Shown: piece after piece, positions 47,225-56,819 of the stretch | How the letters are laid out: each line of letters opens with the position of its first letter | How positions within the stretch are numbered: position 1 is the first letter of the stretch | Source of the DNA: Streptomyces peucetius | GTDB lineage: Bacteria > Actinomycetota > Actinomycetes > Streptomycetales > Streptomycetaceae | Reading direction: 5' to 3' | NCBI RefSeq assembly: GCF_025854275.1 | Contig: NZ_CP107567.1 | Location: 6,138,001 to 6,202,000 of the forward strand | Length of the DNA stretch: 64,000 nucleotides | The notes under the pieces: generated by a model | What the model saw: only the letters and a program-made list of their open reading frames with translations | What the model was told of the DNA's origin: nothing | The model's database searches: none | Made by a program: the position numbers and the translations under genes

Positions 47225-47414
47225 GGACACGTGTTCGTCCGGTGGTCCCCCGGCGGAGTACCGCACTGTGCTCCGGCGTTCCCGGACCGCCGGGCGGGCA
47301 CGCCCGCGCGTTCCCGACCGCCCGCGGGAGCACTGTCGACTCGCGGCGCCCGCAGGTCCGCCGGGCAGCGTCGCCGCCGCCCGAACCGGGCACTTCTCCC
47401 AAGGAGAGCAACGC

Positions 47415-48518
47415 ATGCAGCGTCCGCACACACAAGAAGCCGGGGCAGCAGCCGCCTCCGCGGCCGGCCCGCGCACCGGCGCCTCGGCGACGTTCGCCGA
47501 GCTCCTCAAACGCGTCAAGGCGGAAGGTCTCCTCGACCTCGACCCGCGCTACTACGTGGGCCGTCTCGCCCTCAACACCACCCTGCTGCTGATCGGATTC
47601 GCCGCGTTCTTCGCCCTGGGCGACTCCTGGTGGCAGCTGCTGACGGCCCTGTGGATGGGGCTGTGCGGCGGCCAGTCGGCGTTCATGTGGCACGACGCCG
47701 GACACAAGGCCATGTTCCGCAGCAAGAAGGCCGCCTCCGCCGTCGGCTACATCCACGCCAACCTCGTCAACGGGGTCAGCTACGGCTGGTGGGTCAACCA
47801 CCACAACCGACACCACAGCAACCCCAACCACCTGGACAAGGACCCGGACATCGGCCGGCGCACCGTCATCTTCGACGTCAAGCAGTACCCCAGCCGGCGG
47901 GGCACGCAGAAGTTCGTCGTGCGCCACCAGAGCGTGCTGTTCTTCGTGCTGCTCGTCCTGGAGGGCTTCAAGATGCTCCGGACGGCCGTGGTGTCCATCG
48001 CGCAGGGCAAGACCAAGCGGCCCGTGCTGGAGTCGTTCCTGGTCGTGCTGCGCGCCGCGGTCTACTGCGCCCTGGTCTTCACGGTTCTCTCGCCGGTCCT
48101 CGCCGTCGCGTTCATCCTCGTGCAGCACGCCGCCCTGGGCGTCTACTTCGGCATGATCTTCGCCCCGAACCACAAGGGCATGGACGTCCGCGACGGCGAG
48201 GAGGAGACCCTGGACTGGCTGGAGCGCCAGGTCCTCACCTCCCGCAACATCCGCCCGAACCCGGTGGTCGACTTCCTCTACGGCGGCCTCAACTACCAGG
48301 TCGAGCACCATCTGTTCCCGGCCATGCCGCAGAAGCACCTGCCGCGCGCCCGGGAACTGACCCGCGCCTACTGCGCCGAGCGCGGGGTGCCGTACCACGA
48401 GGTCGGCTTCTGGACGTCCTACCGGGAGGTCGCCTCCTACCTGCACGAGGTCAGTGAGCCGGTGCGGGCCGGGACCGTGGAGGAGGAGATCAGGCGCCGG
48501 GCAGCCCAGGCGGCCTGA
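47415..48518 (+). CDS. Membrane acyl desaturase
   Basis: 367 residues. Three histidine boxes for the diiron site: HDAGH (93-97), HHNRHH (129-134) and QVEHH (295-299), the last with Gln as in front-end-type and related desaturases. About four transmembrane helices lie at 50-90 and 175-230. It introduces a double bond in a fatty chain, with electrons from ferredoxin. In known aliphatic azoxy lipids such as elaiomycin the chain carries a double bond next to the azoxy group, so this enzyme may act there; that is inference. ATG 47415 follows AAGGAGAGC. Confidence 0.92.
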   Translation: MQRPHTQEAGAAAASAAGPRTGASATFAELLKRVKAEGLLDLDPRYYVGRLALNTTLLLIGFAAFFALGDSWWQLLTALWMGLCGGQSAFMWHDAGHKAMFRSKKAASAVGYIHANLVNGVSYGWWVNHHNRHHSNPNHLDKDPDIGRRTVIFDVKQYPSRRGTQKFVVRHQSVLFFVLLVLEGFKMLRTAVVSIAQGKTKRPVLESFLVVLRAAVYCALVFTVLSPVLAVAFILVQHAALGVYFGMIFAPNHKGMDVRDGEEETLDWLERQVLTSRNIRPNPVVDFLYGGLNYQVEHHLFPAMPQKHLPRARELTRAYCAERGVPYHEVGFWTSYREVASYLHEVSEPVRAGTVEEEIRRRAAQAA

Positions 48519-48699
48519 CCCGGCCCGCGCCCCTCGGTCGCCGTCGGTCCGGGACCCCCCACGCTCCGGTCCCGCACGGCCCCGCACCCCCACGCGTCCA
48601 CAGCCCCGGCCCCCGGGCCGCACGCCCGGGCCCGCCGTCGGCCCGGGCGGTTCCCTCACCGGAGTCCCTGAGAACCAGGAGTCCAAGGAGAGCCTCCCC

Positions 48700-50124
48700 A
48701 TGTCCCAGACCACCACGGCGGCGGTCGGTGTCACCGCTCCCGCCGCGATCGGGGTCCGCCTGGACCGCATGCCGATCACCCCGATGCACCGAAGACTCAC
48801 CATGGTCATCGGCATCGGCCTGCTCTTCGACACGTTCGAGAACAACCTCTCGGGCACCATCGCCAAGGTGCTCCAGAGCGACTTCGCCTTCGGGTCGACC
48901 GAGCTCAAACTCGTCCTGGCCTCGGTGTTCATCGGCCAGTTCATCGGCTCGCTGGTGCTCGGCCGGATCGCCGACCGGTTCGGCCGGCGCCGGGCCTTCC
49001 TGATCAACCTCGCCGTCTACTCGGGCTTCTCCCTGCTGGGCGCCTTCTCGCCGAACGCCGCCTGGCTGATCGTCACCCGCTTCATGGCCGGCATCGGCAT
49101 CGGTGCCGAACAGGTGCTGTCCGACTGCTACCTGGCCGACGTGCTGCCCGCCAAGCGGCGCGGCCGGTACATCGCCTGGGCCTACACCGTCGCCTTCTGC
49201 GGGGTGCCCGCCGTCGGCTTCGCCGCACTGTGGCTGGTGCCCCTGTCCCCGCTGGGCATCGACGGCTGGCGCTGGCTGTTCGTGATCGGGTCGCTGGGCT
49301 CCGCCGTGGTGTGGGTGCTGCGCCGCCGGCTGATCGAGTCGCCGAGGTGGCTGGCCGCCCAGGGCCGCACCGAGGAGGCCGAGCTGCTGGTGGCCGAGAT
49401 GGAGAAGCAGGCCTACCCGGACCGTCCCGCGACGGTTCGCCCGGTGGCCGCGGACACCGCCGGACCGGTGGAACCGGCCGCGGTGCGCCACCGTGTGCGC
49501 GACGTGTTCGGCCGCGGCATGCGGCGCCGCACGGTGGTGCTGTGGATCTTCTGCGTGCTGTCCGTGGTCGGCTACTACGGTTTCGGCACGCTGGCCCCCC
49601 AGATCGTCGCGGCCAAGGGCTATGGCATCGTCGCGGGCATCGGCTTCACCGCGCTGTCCTTCCTGGGCTACCCGGTCGGTTCCGCGCTGGCCCTGCCGAT
49701 CGTCGACCGGTTCGAGCGCCGGACGCTGGTCGCGGCCTCCGCGGCGGCGATGATGGTGGCCGGCCTCGGCTTCGCCTACGCCGGATCCCCCGCGCTCATC
49801 GTGGCGTTCGGCTTCGTCTACACCCTGTGCAGCAACGTCTTCTCCAGCGTCTCGCACGTGTACCTCTCCGAGCAGTATCCGACCGCGATCCGCGCCACCG
49901 CGTCCGGCGCCGCCTACTCGCTGTCCAAACTCAGCGCTGCCGCACTGCCGTTCGTCCTGCTGCCGGTCCTGGACTCGCACGGCCCCGGTGCCCTGTTCGG
50001 GGTCATCGCCGCGGCGATGGCGGCCCTGGCGGCGACCGTCCTGCTGCTGGGCGAGCGCACCACCGGGGCTCCGGTCGACGGCGTCCCCGGCCCCCCGACC
50101 ACCCCCGTGACGAAGAGGAGCTGA
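48700..50124 (+). CDS. MFS transporter (sugar/metabolite-porter type), probable exporter of the cluster product
   Basis: 474 residues, 12 transmembrane helices. Loop 2-3 has LVLGRIADRFGRRRAFL, and helix 4-5 has RFMAGIGIGAEQVLSDCYLAD; RRRLIESPRWLAAQGR after helix 6 is typical of the sugar-porter group. Its place between desaturase and ferredoxin genes on the same strand suggests export of the product or self-protection. ATG 48700 follows AAGGAGAG; the frame is open upstream but without coding character (181-bp gap). Confidence 0.88.
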   Translation: MSQTTTAAVGVTAPAAIGVRLDRMPITPMHRRLTMVIGIGLLFDTFENNLSGTIAKVLQSDFAFGSTELKLVLASVFIGQFIGSLVLGRIADRFGRRRAFLINLAVYSGFSLLGAFSPNAAWLIVTRFMAGIGIGAEQVLSDCYLADVLPAKRRGRYIAWAYTVAFCGVPAVGFAALWLVPLSPLGIDGWRWLFVIGSLGSAVVWVLRRRLIESPRWLAAQGRTEEAELLVAEMEKQAYPDRPATVRPVAADTAGPVEPAAVRHRVRDVFGRGMRRRTVVLWIFCVLSVVGYYGFGTLAPQIVAAKGYGIVAGIGFTALSFLGYPVGSALALPIVDRFERRTLVAASAAAMMVAGLGFAYAGSPALIVAFGFVYTLCSNVFSSVSHVYLSEQYPTAIRATASGAAYSLSKLSAAALPFVLLPVLDSHGPGALFGVIAAAMAALAATVLLLGERTTGAPVDGVPGPPTTPVTKRS

Positions 50125-50126
50125 CG

Positions 50127-50453
50127 ATGGCCTACGTCATCGCGCTGCCCTGCGTCGACGTCAAGGACCGCTCCTGCGTCGACGAGTGCCCCGTGGACTG
50201 CATCTACGAGGGCCGCCGGGCCCTGTACATCCACCCCGACGAGTGCGTCGACTGCGGCGCCTGCGAACCCGTCTGCCCCGTCGAGGCGATCCGCTTCGAG
50301 GACGACGTGCCCGCCGAGTGGGGCGACCACACCGCCTCCAACGCCGACTTCTTCGCCGCCGTGGGCTCGCCCGGCGGCGCCGCCGCACTCGGTGCCCTCG
50401 GCCACGACTCCCCGCTGGTGCGGGCCCTGCCCGAGGCGGTGACCCGGACATGA
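50127..50453 (+). CDS. 7Fe (3Fe-4S/4Fe-4S) ferredoxin
   Basis: 108 residues of the actinobacterial FdxA type: cysteines 9, 17, 21 and 25 (CVDVKDRSCVDECPVDC) and 40, 43, 46 and 50 (CVDCGACEPVC). It starts 2 bases after the MFS stop and overlaps the next gene by ATGA, so it is firmly in the operon. It is a likely electron donor to the desaturase and/or the VlmB-like diiron enzyme of the cluster. No ferredoxin reductase is present in the window. Confidence 0.93.
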   Translation: MAYVIALPCVDVKDRSCVDECPVDCIYEGRRALYIHPDECVDCGACEPVCPVEAIRFEDDVPAEWGDHTASNADFFAAVGSPGGAAALGALGHDSPLVRALPEAVTRT

Positions 50454-51214
50454 GCGGACTCCTCGCCGGCAAGCGGATCCTGGTGACCGGGGTCGTCACG
50501 GACGCGTCCATCGCCTTCCACACGGCCCGCATCGCCCAGGAGGAGGGTGCCGAGGTCGTCCTCACCGGCTTCGGGCGCCTCTCCCTGATCGAGCGCGTCG
50601 CCGGACGGCTGCCGAAGCCGGCCCCGGTGCTCGAACTCGACGTCACCGACCAGCGGCAACTGGACGGCCTCGGCGACCGGATCCGCGAGCACACCGACAC
50701 CCTGGACGGACTGGTGCACTCCATCGCCTACGGGCCGCGGGGCGCCTTCTCCTTCCTGGACGGCGACTGGAACGACGTGTCGACCGCCGTGCACGTGTCG
50801 GCGTACTCCCTGAAGTCGCTGACCACGGCCTGCCTGCCGCTGATGGAGCGGCGCGGCGGCTCGGTGGTCGGGCTGACCTTCGACGCCGCGGTCGCCTGGC
50901 CGCGCTACGACTGGATGGGCGTCGCCAAGGCCGCCCTGGAGTCGACCAGCCGCTACCTCGCCCGGGACCTGGGCGGTCGCGGCGTCCGCTGCAACCTCGT
51001 CGCGGCGGGACCGCTGCGCTCCATGGCGGCCAAGTCCATCCCCGGGTTCGCCGACCTCGCCGGGGTCTGGGAGCACCGGGCCCCGGCGGGCTGGGACCCC
51101 ACCGACCCGGACCCGGCGGCCCGCGGGGTCGTCGCCCTGCTGTCGGACTTCTTCCCGCGCACCACGGGGGAGATCGTGCACGTCGACGGAGGGGTGCACA
51201 TGATGGGCGCCTGA
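50450..51214 (+). CDS. FabI/InhA-like enoyl-[ACP] reductase
   Basis: 254 residues. The sequence runs closely parallel to mycobacterial InhA: GKRILVTGVVTDASIAFH at the NAD site, then VVLTGFGRLSLIERV, catalytic Tyr153 and Lys160 (RYDWMGVAK) and GPLRSMAAKSIPGF in the substrate loop. It should reduce trans-2-enoyl-ACP with NADH. A second InhA-like protein besides the housekeeping enzyme suggests chain building for this pathway, or resistance if the product hits InhA. ATG 50450 overlaps the ferredoxin stop. Confidence 0.92.
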   Translation: MSGLLAGKRILVTGVVTDASIAFHTARIAQEEGAEVVLTGFGRLSLIERVAGRLPKPAPVLELDVTDQRQLDGLGDRIREHTDTLDGLVHSIAYGPRGAFSFLDGDWNDVSTAVHVSAYSLKSLTTACLPLMERRGGSVVGLTFDAAVAWPRYDWMGVAKAALESTSRYLARDLGGRGVRCNLVAAGPLRSMAAKSIPGFADLAGVWEHRAPAGWDPTDPDPAARGVVALLSDFFPRTTGEIVHVDGGVHMMGA

Positions 51215-51231
51215 GCCCCGGGCCGGGCGCG

Positions 51232-51279
51232 GCGAAAGGGGCGGGAGCGGGTCGCGGACCCGGCTCCCGCCCCTTTCGC
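51232..51279. terminator. Very strong bidirectional terminator hairpin
   Basis: GCGAAAGGGGCGGGAGC plus GGGTC pairs with GACCC plus GCTCCCGCCCCTTTCGC with one bulged G and a 3-base loop: 22 bp in total between the convergent enoyl reductase and SerRS genes. It separates the two large operons. Confidence 0.9.
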
Positions 51280-51297
51280 GGTGGCGCCCGCCGGCGC

Positions 51298-52575
51298 CTA
51301 CGCGGTGTCCCCGCCCGGCAGGATCCGGCGGAAGCCGGTGTACGGGACGAGGGCCTCGGGCAGCACCACCGAGCCGTCCTCCCGCACGCCCTGCTCCAGC
51401 AGCGCGGCGACCGTGCGGCCGATCGGCAGCGCCGAGCCGTTCAGCGTGACCGCCGGCGTCCTGCTCCCGTCGGGCCGCTTGACGCGGATGTCCGCGCGAC
51501 GCGCCTGGAAGGTGCCGCAGTCGGAGACCGAGGAGATCTCCCGGTAGGAGCCGCTGCCCGGCAGCCACACCTCGACGTCGTAGGTCATCCGGGCGGAGAA
51601 CCCGAGGTCGCCGGCCGGCAGCAGCACCACGCGGTGCGCCAGTTCCAGGCGCTTCAGGCACTCCTCGGCGTGGTTCACCATGAGTTCGAGCTGTGCCGGG
51701 GCGTCCTCGGGGGCGCAGACGCGCACCAGCTCCACCTTCTCGAACTGGTGCAGCCGCAGGATGCCGCGGGTGTCCCGGCCGTACGCCCCGGCCTCCGCCC
51801 GGAAGCACGGCGTGCAGGCGGTGAAGGCCAGCGGCAGCGAGCGGGAGTCGAGGAGCCGGCCGGCCACCAGGTTGGTCAGCGGGACCTCGGCGGTGGGGAT
51901 CAGGAACAGTTCCCGCTCACCGACCTGGGTGCGGAACAGGTCGTCCTCGAACTTGGGCAGCTGCCCGGTCCCGGTCATGGTGTCGCGGTCGACCAGGAAC
52001 GGCACCGACTGCTCGGTGTAGCCGTGCTCGCGGGTGTGCAGGTCGAGGAGGAAGTCGCGCAGGGCCCGCTCCAGTCGTGCCCCGGCCCCGCGGGCGACGG
52101 CGAAGCGGGCACCGGACAGCCGGGCCGCGGCCGGGCCGTCGAGGATGCCGAGGGACTCCCCGATGTCGGCGTGGTGGCGGGCGCCGTCCGCCGGACGCGG
52201 AGCGGGACCGCCCCGGCGTATCTCCACGGTCTCCTTCTCCGAGTCGCCGTCCGGGACCGCGTCCAGGGGGATGTTGGGGACGGAGAGCAGCAGCTCGGTC
52301 AGGTGTGCTGCGGCCGTGCGGGCGGCGGCCTCGGCCCGCTGCACCTCGGTCCGCAGCGCCCGGGCGGACGCCTTTTCCTCCTCGGTCGGCGGGCCGGAGC
52401 GGCGGGCCCTGGCCGTGCGGTTCAGCTCGGTGCGCAGCCGGGTCACCTCCGCCTGCGCGCCGTTGCGCTCGCGCAGGGCGTCGGCCAGCGCGGCCGGGTC
52501 GAGGTCGTGGCGGCGGCGGGCCAGCCGCCGTACGGCCTGCGGCCCGTCCTTCAGCAGTTCTTGGGGATCGTGCAC
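51298..52575 (-). CDS. serS: Seryl-tRNA synthetase, cluster-encoded (VlmL-like)
   Basis: 425 residues, full-length class II SerRS: N-terminal coiled-coil arm (about 25-100) that grips the long variable arm of tRNA-Ser, then the catalytic core with motif 2 ([26 protein letters not shown]) and motif 3 ([17 protein letters not shown]). It makes seryl-tRNA for the VlmA-like transferase, as VlmL does in valanimycin synthesis; it could also spare the host's supply. It does not need the anticodon, which matters for the tRNA-like genes at 45475-45690. The start is GTG 52575 with AGGAG. It is the last gene of the ten-gene minus-strand operon. Confidence 0.93.
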   Translation of the reverse strand: MHDPQELLKDGPQAVRRLARRRHDLDPAALADALRERNGAQAEVTRLRTELNRTARARRSGPPTEEEKASARALRTEVQRAEAAARTAAAHLTELLLSVPNIPLDAVPDGDSEKETVEIRRGGPAPRPADGARHHADIGESLGILDGPAAARLSGARFAVARGAGARLERALRDFLLDLHTREHGYTEQSVPFLVDRDTMTGTGQLPKFEDDLFRTQVGERELFLIPTAEVPLTNLVAGRLLDSRSLPLAFTACTPCFRAEAGAYGRDTRGILRLHQFEKVELVRVCAPEDAPAQLELMVNHAEECLKRLELAHRVVLLPAGDLGFSARMTYDVEVWLPGSGSYREISSVSDCGTFQARRADIRVKRPDGSRTPAVTLNGSALPIGRTVAALLEQGVREDGSVVLPEALVPYTGFRRILPGGDTA

Positions 52576-52711
52576 GGTGGACTCCTGACGTGTGGCGGGA
52601 TGGGGTGGCCCGCGGACCGGCGGGGCGGGTGCCGTGCCGCCGGGTGCCGCACGGGAACAGCCGCCCGGCGGAGGTGCTCCGCGGGCGGCTGCCGGTATGT
52701 GTCCGGGCCGT

Positions 52712-53932
52712 TCAGGCCGGGGCGATGGCCAGGGCCGTGTTCTGGCCGCCGAAGCCCAGGGAGTTGCTCAGGGCGAGGTCGATGGGCATGTAGGTGGCGG
52801 CCTGGGCGAGTTTGATGTCGATCCTGGAGTCGGGCATGACGAGGTTGGCAGTGGGGGGCACGAGTTCGTGCTCGACGCTCAGCACGGTGAAGGCGGCCTC
52901 GACTGCCCCGGCCGCGCCGAGCAGGTGTCCGGTGACTCCCTTCGTGGACGTGACCAGCGGGTCCCCGCGCAGCGTCCGGCCGATCATGCGGGCTTCCGCC
53001 AGGTCGTTCAGCGGTGTCGACGTGCCGTGGGCGTTGACGTGCTGGACGTCGTCCGGGTCCGCGCCCGCGTCGGCGAGCGCGGCGCGGACGGCGGCCTCGA
53101 TGCCCGCGCCGTCGGGGTGCGGCGACGTCATGTGGTGGGCGTCGGCGGTGGCGCCGTAGCCGATGATCCGGCCGTGCACATGGGCGCCGCGGGCGCGGGC
53201 GTCCGCCACCCGTTCCATGACGAGGATGCCGGCGCCCTCCCCGGCGACGAAGCCGTCCCGGTCGGCGTCGAACGGCCGGGACGCGGAGGCCGGGTCGTCG
53301 TGCCGCTTCGACAGCGCCCCCATCTGGGCGAAGCCGGCCATGACCAGTGGGGTGACCATGGCCTCGCTGCCGCCCGCGAGGACGATGTCGCAGCGGCCGA
53401 GGGCGAGCAGGTCCCGGGCCGTGCCGATGGCGGTCGCGCCCGAGGCGCAGGCGGTGGCCACCACCAGGTTGGGCCCGGTCGCCCCGAATTCGATGGCCGT
53501 CTGCCCGGCCAGCATGTTCGGCAGCTGCATGGGCAGCAGCAGCGGCGAGACCCGGTCGGCGCCCTGCTCGCGCAGCACGTGGTGCTGTTCCTCGACGGTG
53601 CCCGGGCCGCCGTCTGCGCAGCCCAGCACCACACCCACCCGCGCCCCGTCCCACGTCTGCGGATCGAGGCCCGCGTCGGCCACCGCCTCGTGCGCGGCGA
53701 CCAGCGCGAACTGGACGAACCGGTCCAGGCGGTGGGCCCGCCGCGCGCTCAGCAGGCGCTCGGGGTCGAAGCCGGGCACCCGGCAGGAGATACGTACGGG
53801 GTTATCCGTCAGCAGCGGATCGAGGGCGGCGGCCGGCCTGCCGTCGCAGACCGCCGCCCAGCTCGGCCCGACCCCGATACCACCCGGGGTGACCAGGCCG
53901 AGCCCGGTGACGGCGATGTCCATGCCGGCCAT
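52712..53932 (-). CDS. Beta-ketoacyl-ACP synthase II (FabF-like)
   Basis: 406 residues with the complete KAS II triad: Cys162 (VATACASGA), His302 (NAHGTST) and His336 (KGVTGHLLG), plus Lys331. No chain-length-factor change is seen, so it should be an active condensing enzyme that elongates acyl-ACP with malonyl-ACP. It overlaps the ACP gene by one base. Together with KAS III, ACP and enoyl reductase it forms a discrete fatty-acid-type set. A ketoreductase and a dehydratase are absent here, so these steps must come from the host or the PKS. Confidence 0.93.
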   Translation of the reverse strand: MAGMDIAVTGLGLVTPGGIGVGPSWAAVCDGRPAAALDPLLTDNPVRISCRVPGFDPERLLSARRAHRLDRFVQFALVAAHEAVADAGLDPQTWDGARVGVVLGCADGGPGTVEEQHHVLREQGADRVSPLLLPMQLPNMLAGQTAIEFGATGPNLVVATACASGATAIGTARDLLALGRCDIVLAGGSEAMVTPLVMAGFAQMGALSKRHDDPASASRPFDADRDGFVAGEGAGILVMERVADARARGAHVHGRIIGYGATADAHHMTSPHPDGAGIEAAVRAALADAGADPDDVQHVNAHGTSTPLNDLAEARMIGRTLRGDPLVTSTKGVTGHLLGAAGAVEAAFTVLSVEHELVPPTANLVMPDSRIDIKLAQAATYMPIDLALSNSLGFGGQNTALAIAPA

Positions 53933-54162
53933 CAGACCTTCGCACTCCGCTCCTCCATCAGCCGGACCATGTCGGCCACGGTTTCCGCCTCCAGCAGGTC
54001 GTCGTCGCTGACGTCCAGGCCGAGCTCGGACTTCAGCAGCAGTGACAGCTCCACCACGGCCAGCGAGTCCAGCTCGATGTCCTCCCGAGTGGCCTCCGGG
54101 GTGATGGCCTCCGGCGACACCTTGAGCTTGTTGGACAGGATTTCCTTGAGCTGCTCCAGCAT
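53932..54162 (-). CDS. Acyl carrier protein
   Basis: 76 residues, acidic, four-helix ACP with phosphopantetheine site Ser33 in ELDSLAVVEL. It lies between the KAS III and KAS II genes, overlapping the latter by one base. It is the discrete carrier for the chain made by those enzymes and perhaps the donor to the aldehyde-forming reductase. Confidence 0.95.
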   Translation of the reverse strand: MLEQLKEILSNKLKVSPEAITPEATREDIELDSLAVVELSLLLKSELGLDVSDDDLLEAETVADMVRLMEERSAKV

Positions 54163-54268
54163 GTCGGTTCCTTTCGACAGTTCTCTCGAAGGCGCAAGCG
54201 CCCGTTCTCCGCTGTGTCGGACAACGCTTGTTGGAGGGGCCGGCCCGGGCCCCGCCTGTGACGAGACG

Positions 54269-55276
54269 TCAGATGGTCTGCACCTCGGGCCAGACCAGCG
54301 TGGTCGCGCCCCAGGACAGCCCGCCGCCGAACGCGGTCAGCAGCAGCCGGTGCCCGGCGGTGAGCCGTCCGTCCGCCGCGCTCTCGGCCAGCAGCAGCGG
54401 CAGTGAGGCGGCGCCGGTGTTGCCGACCCGTGCGATGTTGCTCAGCCGCCGTTCGCCGGAGATGCCGAGCCGCTCCGAGACCGCCTCCAGGATGCGGGCG
54501 TTGGCCTGGTGCGCGGCGAACCGGTCGACGTCGCACGGCCGCCAGCCGGCCCGCTCTGCCGCCTCGGTGGAGGTGACGGTCATCCGCTCCACCGCGTGCC
54601 GGTAGGTGTCGCGGCCCACCATCCGGAAGAAACGGTCCTCCGGCGCGGGCTCCCGGCCGGACGACCGCTGCCGCGACCCTCCGGCCGGCACCTCGATCAG
54701 ATGGCTCAGCCCGCCGTCGCTGCCCAGCACGAGCGGGCCCACCGCGCCCGGCTCCCTGGGGGAGCCGGCCCGCAGCAGTACCGCGCCCGCGCCGTCCGCG
54801 AAGATCACCGCCGTGGTGCGGTCCTCGGGGTTGATGATCGTCGTGAACGCGTCGGCGGCAATCAGCAGCACCCGGTCCGTCACCCCGGCGGCGATCAGGC
54901 CCGCCGAACTGGCCAGGCCGTACAGGAAGCCGGAGCAGACGGCGGCCACGTCGAAGGCGGGCACCTCGCCGAGTCCGAGCCGCGCCGCGACCTGCGGCGC
55001 GGTGGCCGGGCACGGCTGGTCCGGGGTGGTGGTGGCCAGCACCACCGCGCCCGCCCGCCCGTCTCCCGCCGACTTCAGCGCCCGCAGGCCCGCCTCGACC
55101 GCCAGGTCGCTGGTCGCCGTGCCCGGGGCGACCACACAGCGCCGGGCGATCCCGGTGCGCGAGCGGATCCAGTCGTCCGAGGTGTCCAGGCTCCGGGCCA
55201 GATCCTCGTTGGTGACCACGTCGGGCGGGACGTACGACCCGATCCCGCAGACCACGGCGGCCCGTCGGGTGCTCAC
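54269..55276 (-). CDS. Beta-ketoacyl-ACP synthase III (FabH-like)
   Basis: 335 residues, thiolase fold. Triad Cys114 (AAVCSGF), His256 (AHQANARI) and Asn286 (GNTGAAS) is intact. FabH enzymes start chains by condensing an acyl-CoA with malonyl-ACP. GTG 55276 overlaps the stop of the VlmB-like gene (GTGA), so translation is coupled. It sets the starter unit and thus the end of the alkyl chain; the primer cannot be predicted from sequence by eye. Confidence 0.93.
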   Translation of the reverse strand: MSTRRAAVVCGIGSYVPPDVVTNEDLARSLDTSDDWIRSRTGIARRCVVAPGTATSDLAVEAGLRALKSAGDGRAGAVVLATTTPDQPCPATAPQVAARLGLGEVPAFDVAAVCSGFLYGLASSAGLIAAGVTDRVLLIAADAFTTIINPEDRTTAVIFADGAGAVLLRAGSPREPGAVGPLVLGSDGGLSHLIEVPAGGSRQRSSGREPAPEDRFFRMVGRDTYRHAVERMTVTSTEAAERAGWRPCDVDRFAAHQANARILEAVSERLGISGERRLSNIARVGNTGAASLPLLLAESAADGRLTAGHRLLLTAFGGGLSWGATTLVWPEVQTI

Positions 55277-56265
55277 GCGCCCGGCCCCGGACTGCTGAGG
55301 ACCTCCAGGGGCAGGCCCATGTAGGCCATCCGGGCCTCGGCCATCTCGTCGGTCCACCGCTCGGCCATGTCGTAGCGCTGCTCGGGAGTGGTGTCGAGCA
55401 TCCGCACGCCGGGCCAGATCTCGTAGTCGCCGATCCGGTCGGCGTGCCGGAGCATGCCCTCCTGGAACAGCTCCTCGCGGTGGATCACGAACTCCCGGTC
55501 GGGGATCTCGTCCCACAGACGCACGCCGGCCCGCAGGATCTCCAGCAGGCGCGGACGGTACTCGGGGTGCGCGGCCACGTGGTCGCGCAGGATGGTGCTG
55601 GCCACCGTCAGATGGCGGATCTCGTCGATCGCGGTGCCGCGGGAGATCTCGCCGGTGGCCGGGGACAGGGGAGTCCACTTGCGTTCGCTCAGCTCGGCGG
55701 CCGGCGCCAGCACGCCCTCGATGACGATGGCGAACACGGCGACACCGCCGGGGAAGTCGGCCTGGTCCCGGACGATGTCGAGGGTGAAGTCGACCACCGG
55801 GTCCAGCACCCGGGCGCGGTAGTCCCGGGCCATCTCGTCGATGCTCTTCAGGAGCGTGTCGGCCGGGATGCCCAGCTCCACCAGGTGGTTGCGGAACACC
55901 CGGGCGTGCCGTGCCTCGTCGAGCAACTGGGTGGCGTAGAACTCCATCTCGGGGATGCCGGGCGCGATCGACACGTAGTGGCCGAGCAGCCGGGTGGCCA
56001 GCTCCTCGGACAGCCCGCGCAGACCGAACTCCAGCACCAGCGCCTCGCGCAGCGGGCCCGGCTCCTTCAGAAAGTCCGGGACGATCGCGTCGTCGTGGTG
56101 GCCGGTCACGCCGCGGTCGCGCAGCGTGCCCTGGGCCACCGAGGTGATCCAGTAGGCGAGGTCGCACTCCTCGGGACCGAGGGTGAGTTCCTTCGCCCCG
56201 TCCAGCAGACCGGGCGCCTTGTCCCAGTCGGCCTCGGGGGCCACGAGTACCTTGGACTGCGTCAT
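55273..56265 (-). CDS. VlmB-like ferritin-fold diiron protein
   Basis: 330 residues, all-helical. Two ExxH motifs of a diiron site are visible, Glu117-His120 (LLDEARHAR) and Glu215-His218 (AIDEIRHLT), with Glu106/Glu108 (PEMEFYATQ) and Glu183 (VIEGVLAP) as further ligand candidates. The family resembles VlmB of the valanimycin cluster and, more distantly, N-oxygenases of the AurF type. It may carry out the oxidation leading to the azoxy group, with electrons from the cluster ferredoxin; this is inference. ATG overlaps the flavin reductase stop and its own stop overlaps the KAS III start. Confidence 0.82.
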   Translation of the reverse strand: MTQSKVLVAPEADWDKAPGLLDGAKELTLGPEECDLAYWITSVAQGTLRDRGVTGHHDDAIVPDFLKEPGPLREALVLEFGLRGLSEELATRLLGHYVSIAPGIPEMEFYATQLLDEARHARVFRNHLVELGIPADTLLKSIDEMARDYRARVLDPVVDFTLDIVRDQADFPGGVAVFAIVIEGVLAPAAELSERKWTPLSPATGEISRGTAIDEIRHLTVASTILRDHVAAHPEYRPRLLEILRAGVRLWDEIPDREFVIHREELFQEGMLRHADRIGDYEIWPGVRMLDTTPEQRYDMAERWTDEMAEARMAYMGLPLEVLSSPGPGA

Positions 56266-56819
56266 GACGCTGCGGCCTCCTTCGCCGGGTGCAGGGTGCC
56301 GGCGTGCAGGCGGCCGGCGTAACTCAGCAGGGGGAGCCCTTCGTCCGCCCTGGCGCGCACGACGTGGCCGAGCAGCAGCTCGCTGTCGCCCGCGGCGTGG
56401 GCGGAGTGGAAGCGGCAGGTGTAGTGGGCGAGCGCGCCCGCGATGAGCGGGGCCTGCGCGTACGGGTCCGCCGTCCAGGCCAGGCCCGCGAACTGGGCGC
56501 TGCCGTCGGGGCGCCCGCTGTCGGCGAACCGGCGGGCCACCTCCGCCTGGTCACCGCCCAGCACGTTGATCGCGAACCGGCCCGTGGCGGCGGCCCGCCG
56601 CGCGAAGGACGACCCGGCCCGCAGCACGACGCCGACGAGCAGCGGCTCGCGCGAGACCAGGGTGACCGTGCTCGCGGTGGTGCCGTGCATCCGGCTCTCC
56701 GGGCCGGTGGTCAGCACCGACACCGGGGACGCCAGGTGGTAGAGCGCCCGGCGCCGTTCGGCCGGGTCCTGGCGGACGGGCCGGCGCGTGCGCGGGCCGG
56801 TCGCGGTCGCGGTGCTCAT
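56262..56819 (-). CDS. Flavin reductase (VlmR-like) of a two-component monooxygenase
   Basis: 185 residues with the flavin-reductase-like split-barrel domain: ALYHLASPVSVLTTG, MHGTTASTVTLVSREPLLVGV and FAINVLGGDQAEVARRF. It should make FMNH2 or FADH2 with NAD(P)H for the VlmH-like N-hydroxylase at 59362, as VlmR does for VlmH. ATG 56819 overlaps the stop of the membrane protein gene, so it is coupled to it. Confidence 0.9.
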   Translation of the reverse strand: MSTATATGPRTRRPVRQDPAERRRALYHLASPVSVLTTGPESRMHGTTASTVTLVSREPLLVGVVLRAGSSFARRAAATGRFAINVLGGDQAEVARRFADSGRPDGSAQFAGLAWTADPYAQAPLIAGALAHYTCRFHSAHAAGDSELLLGHVVRARADEGLPLLSYAGRLHAGTLHPAKEAAAS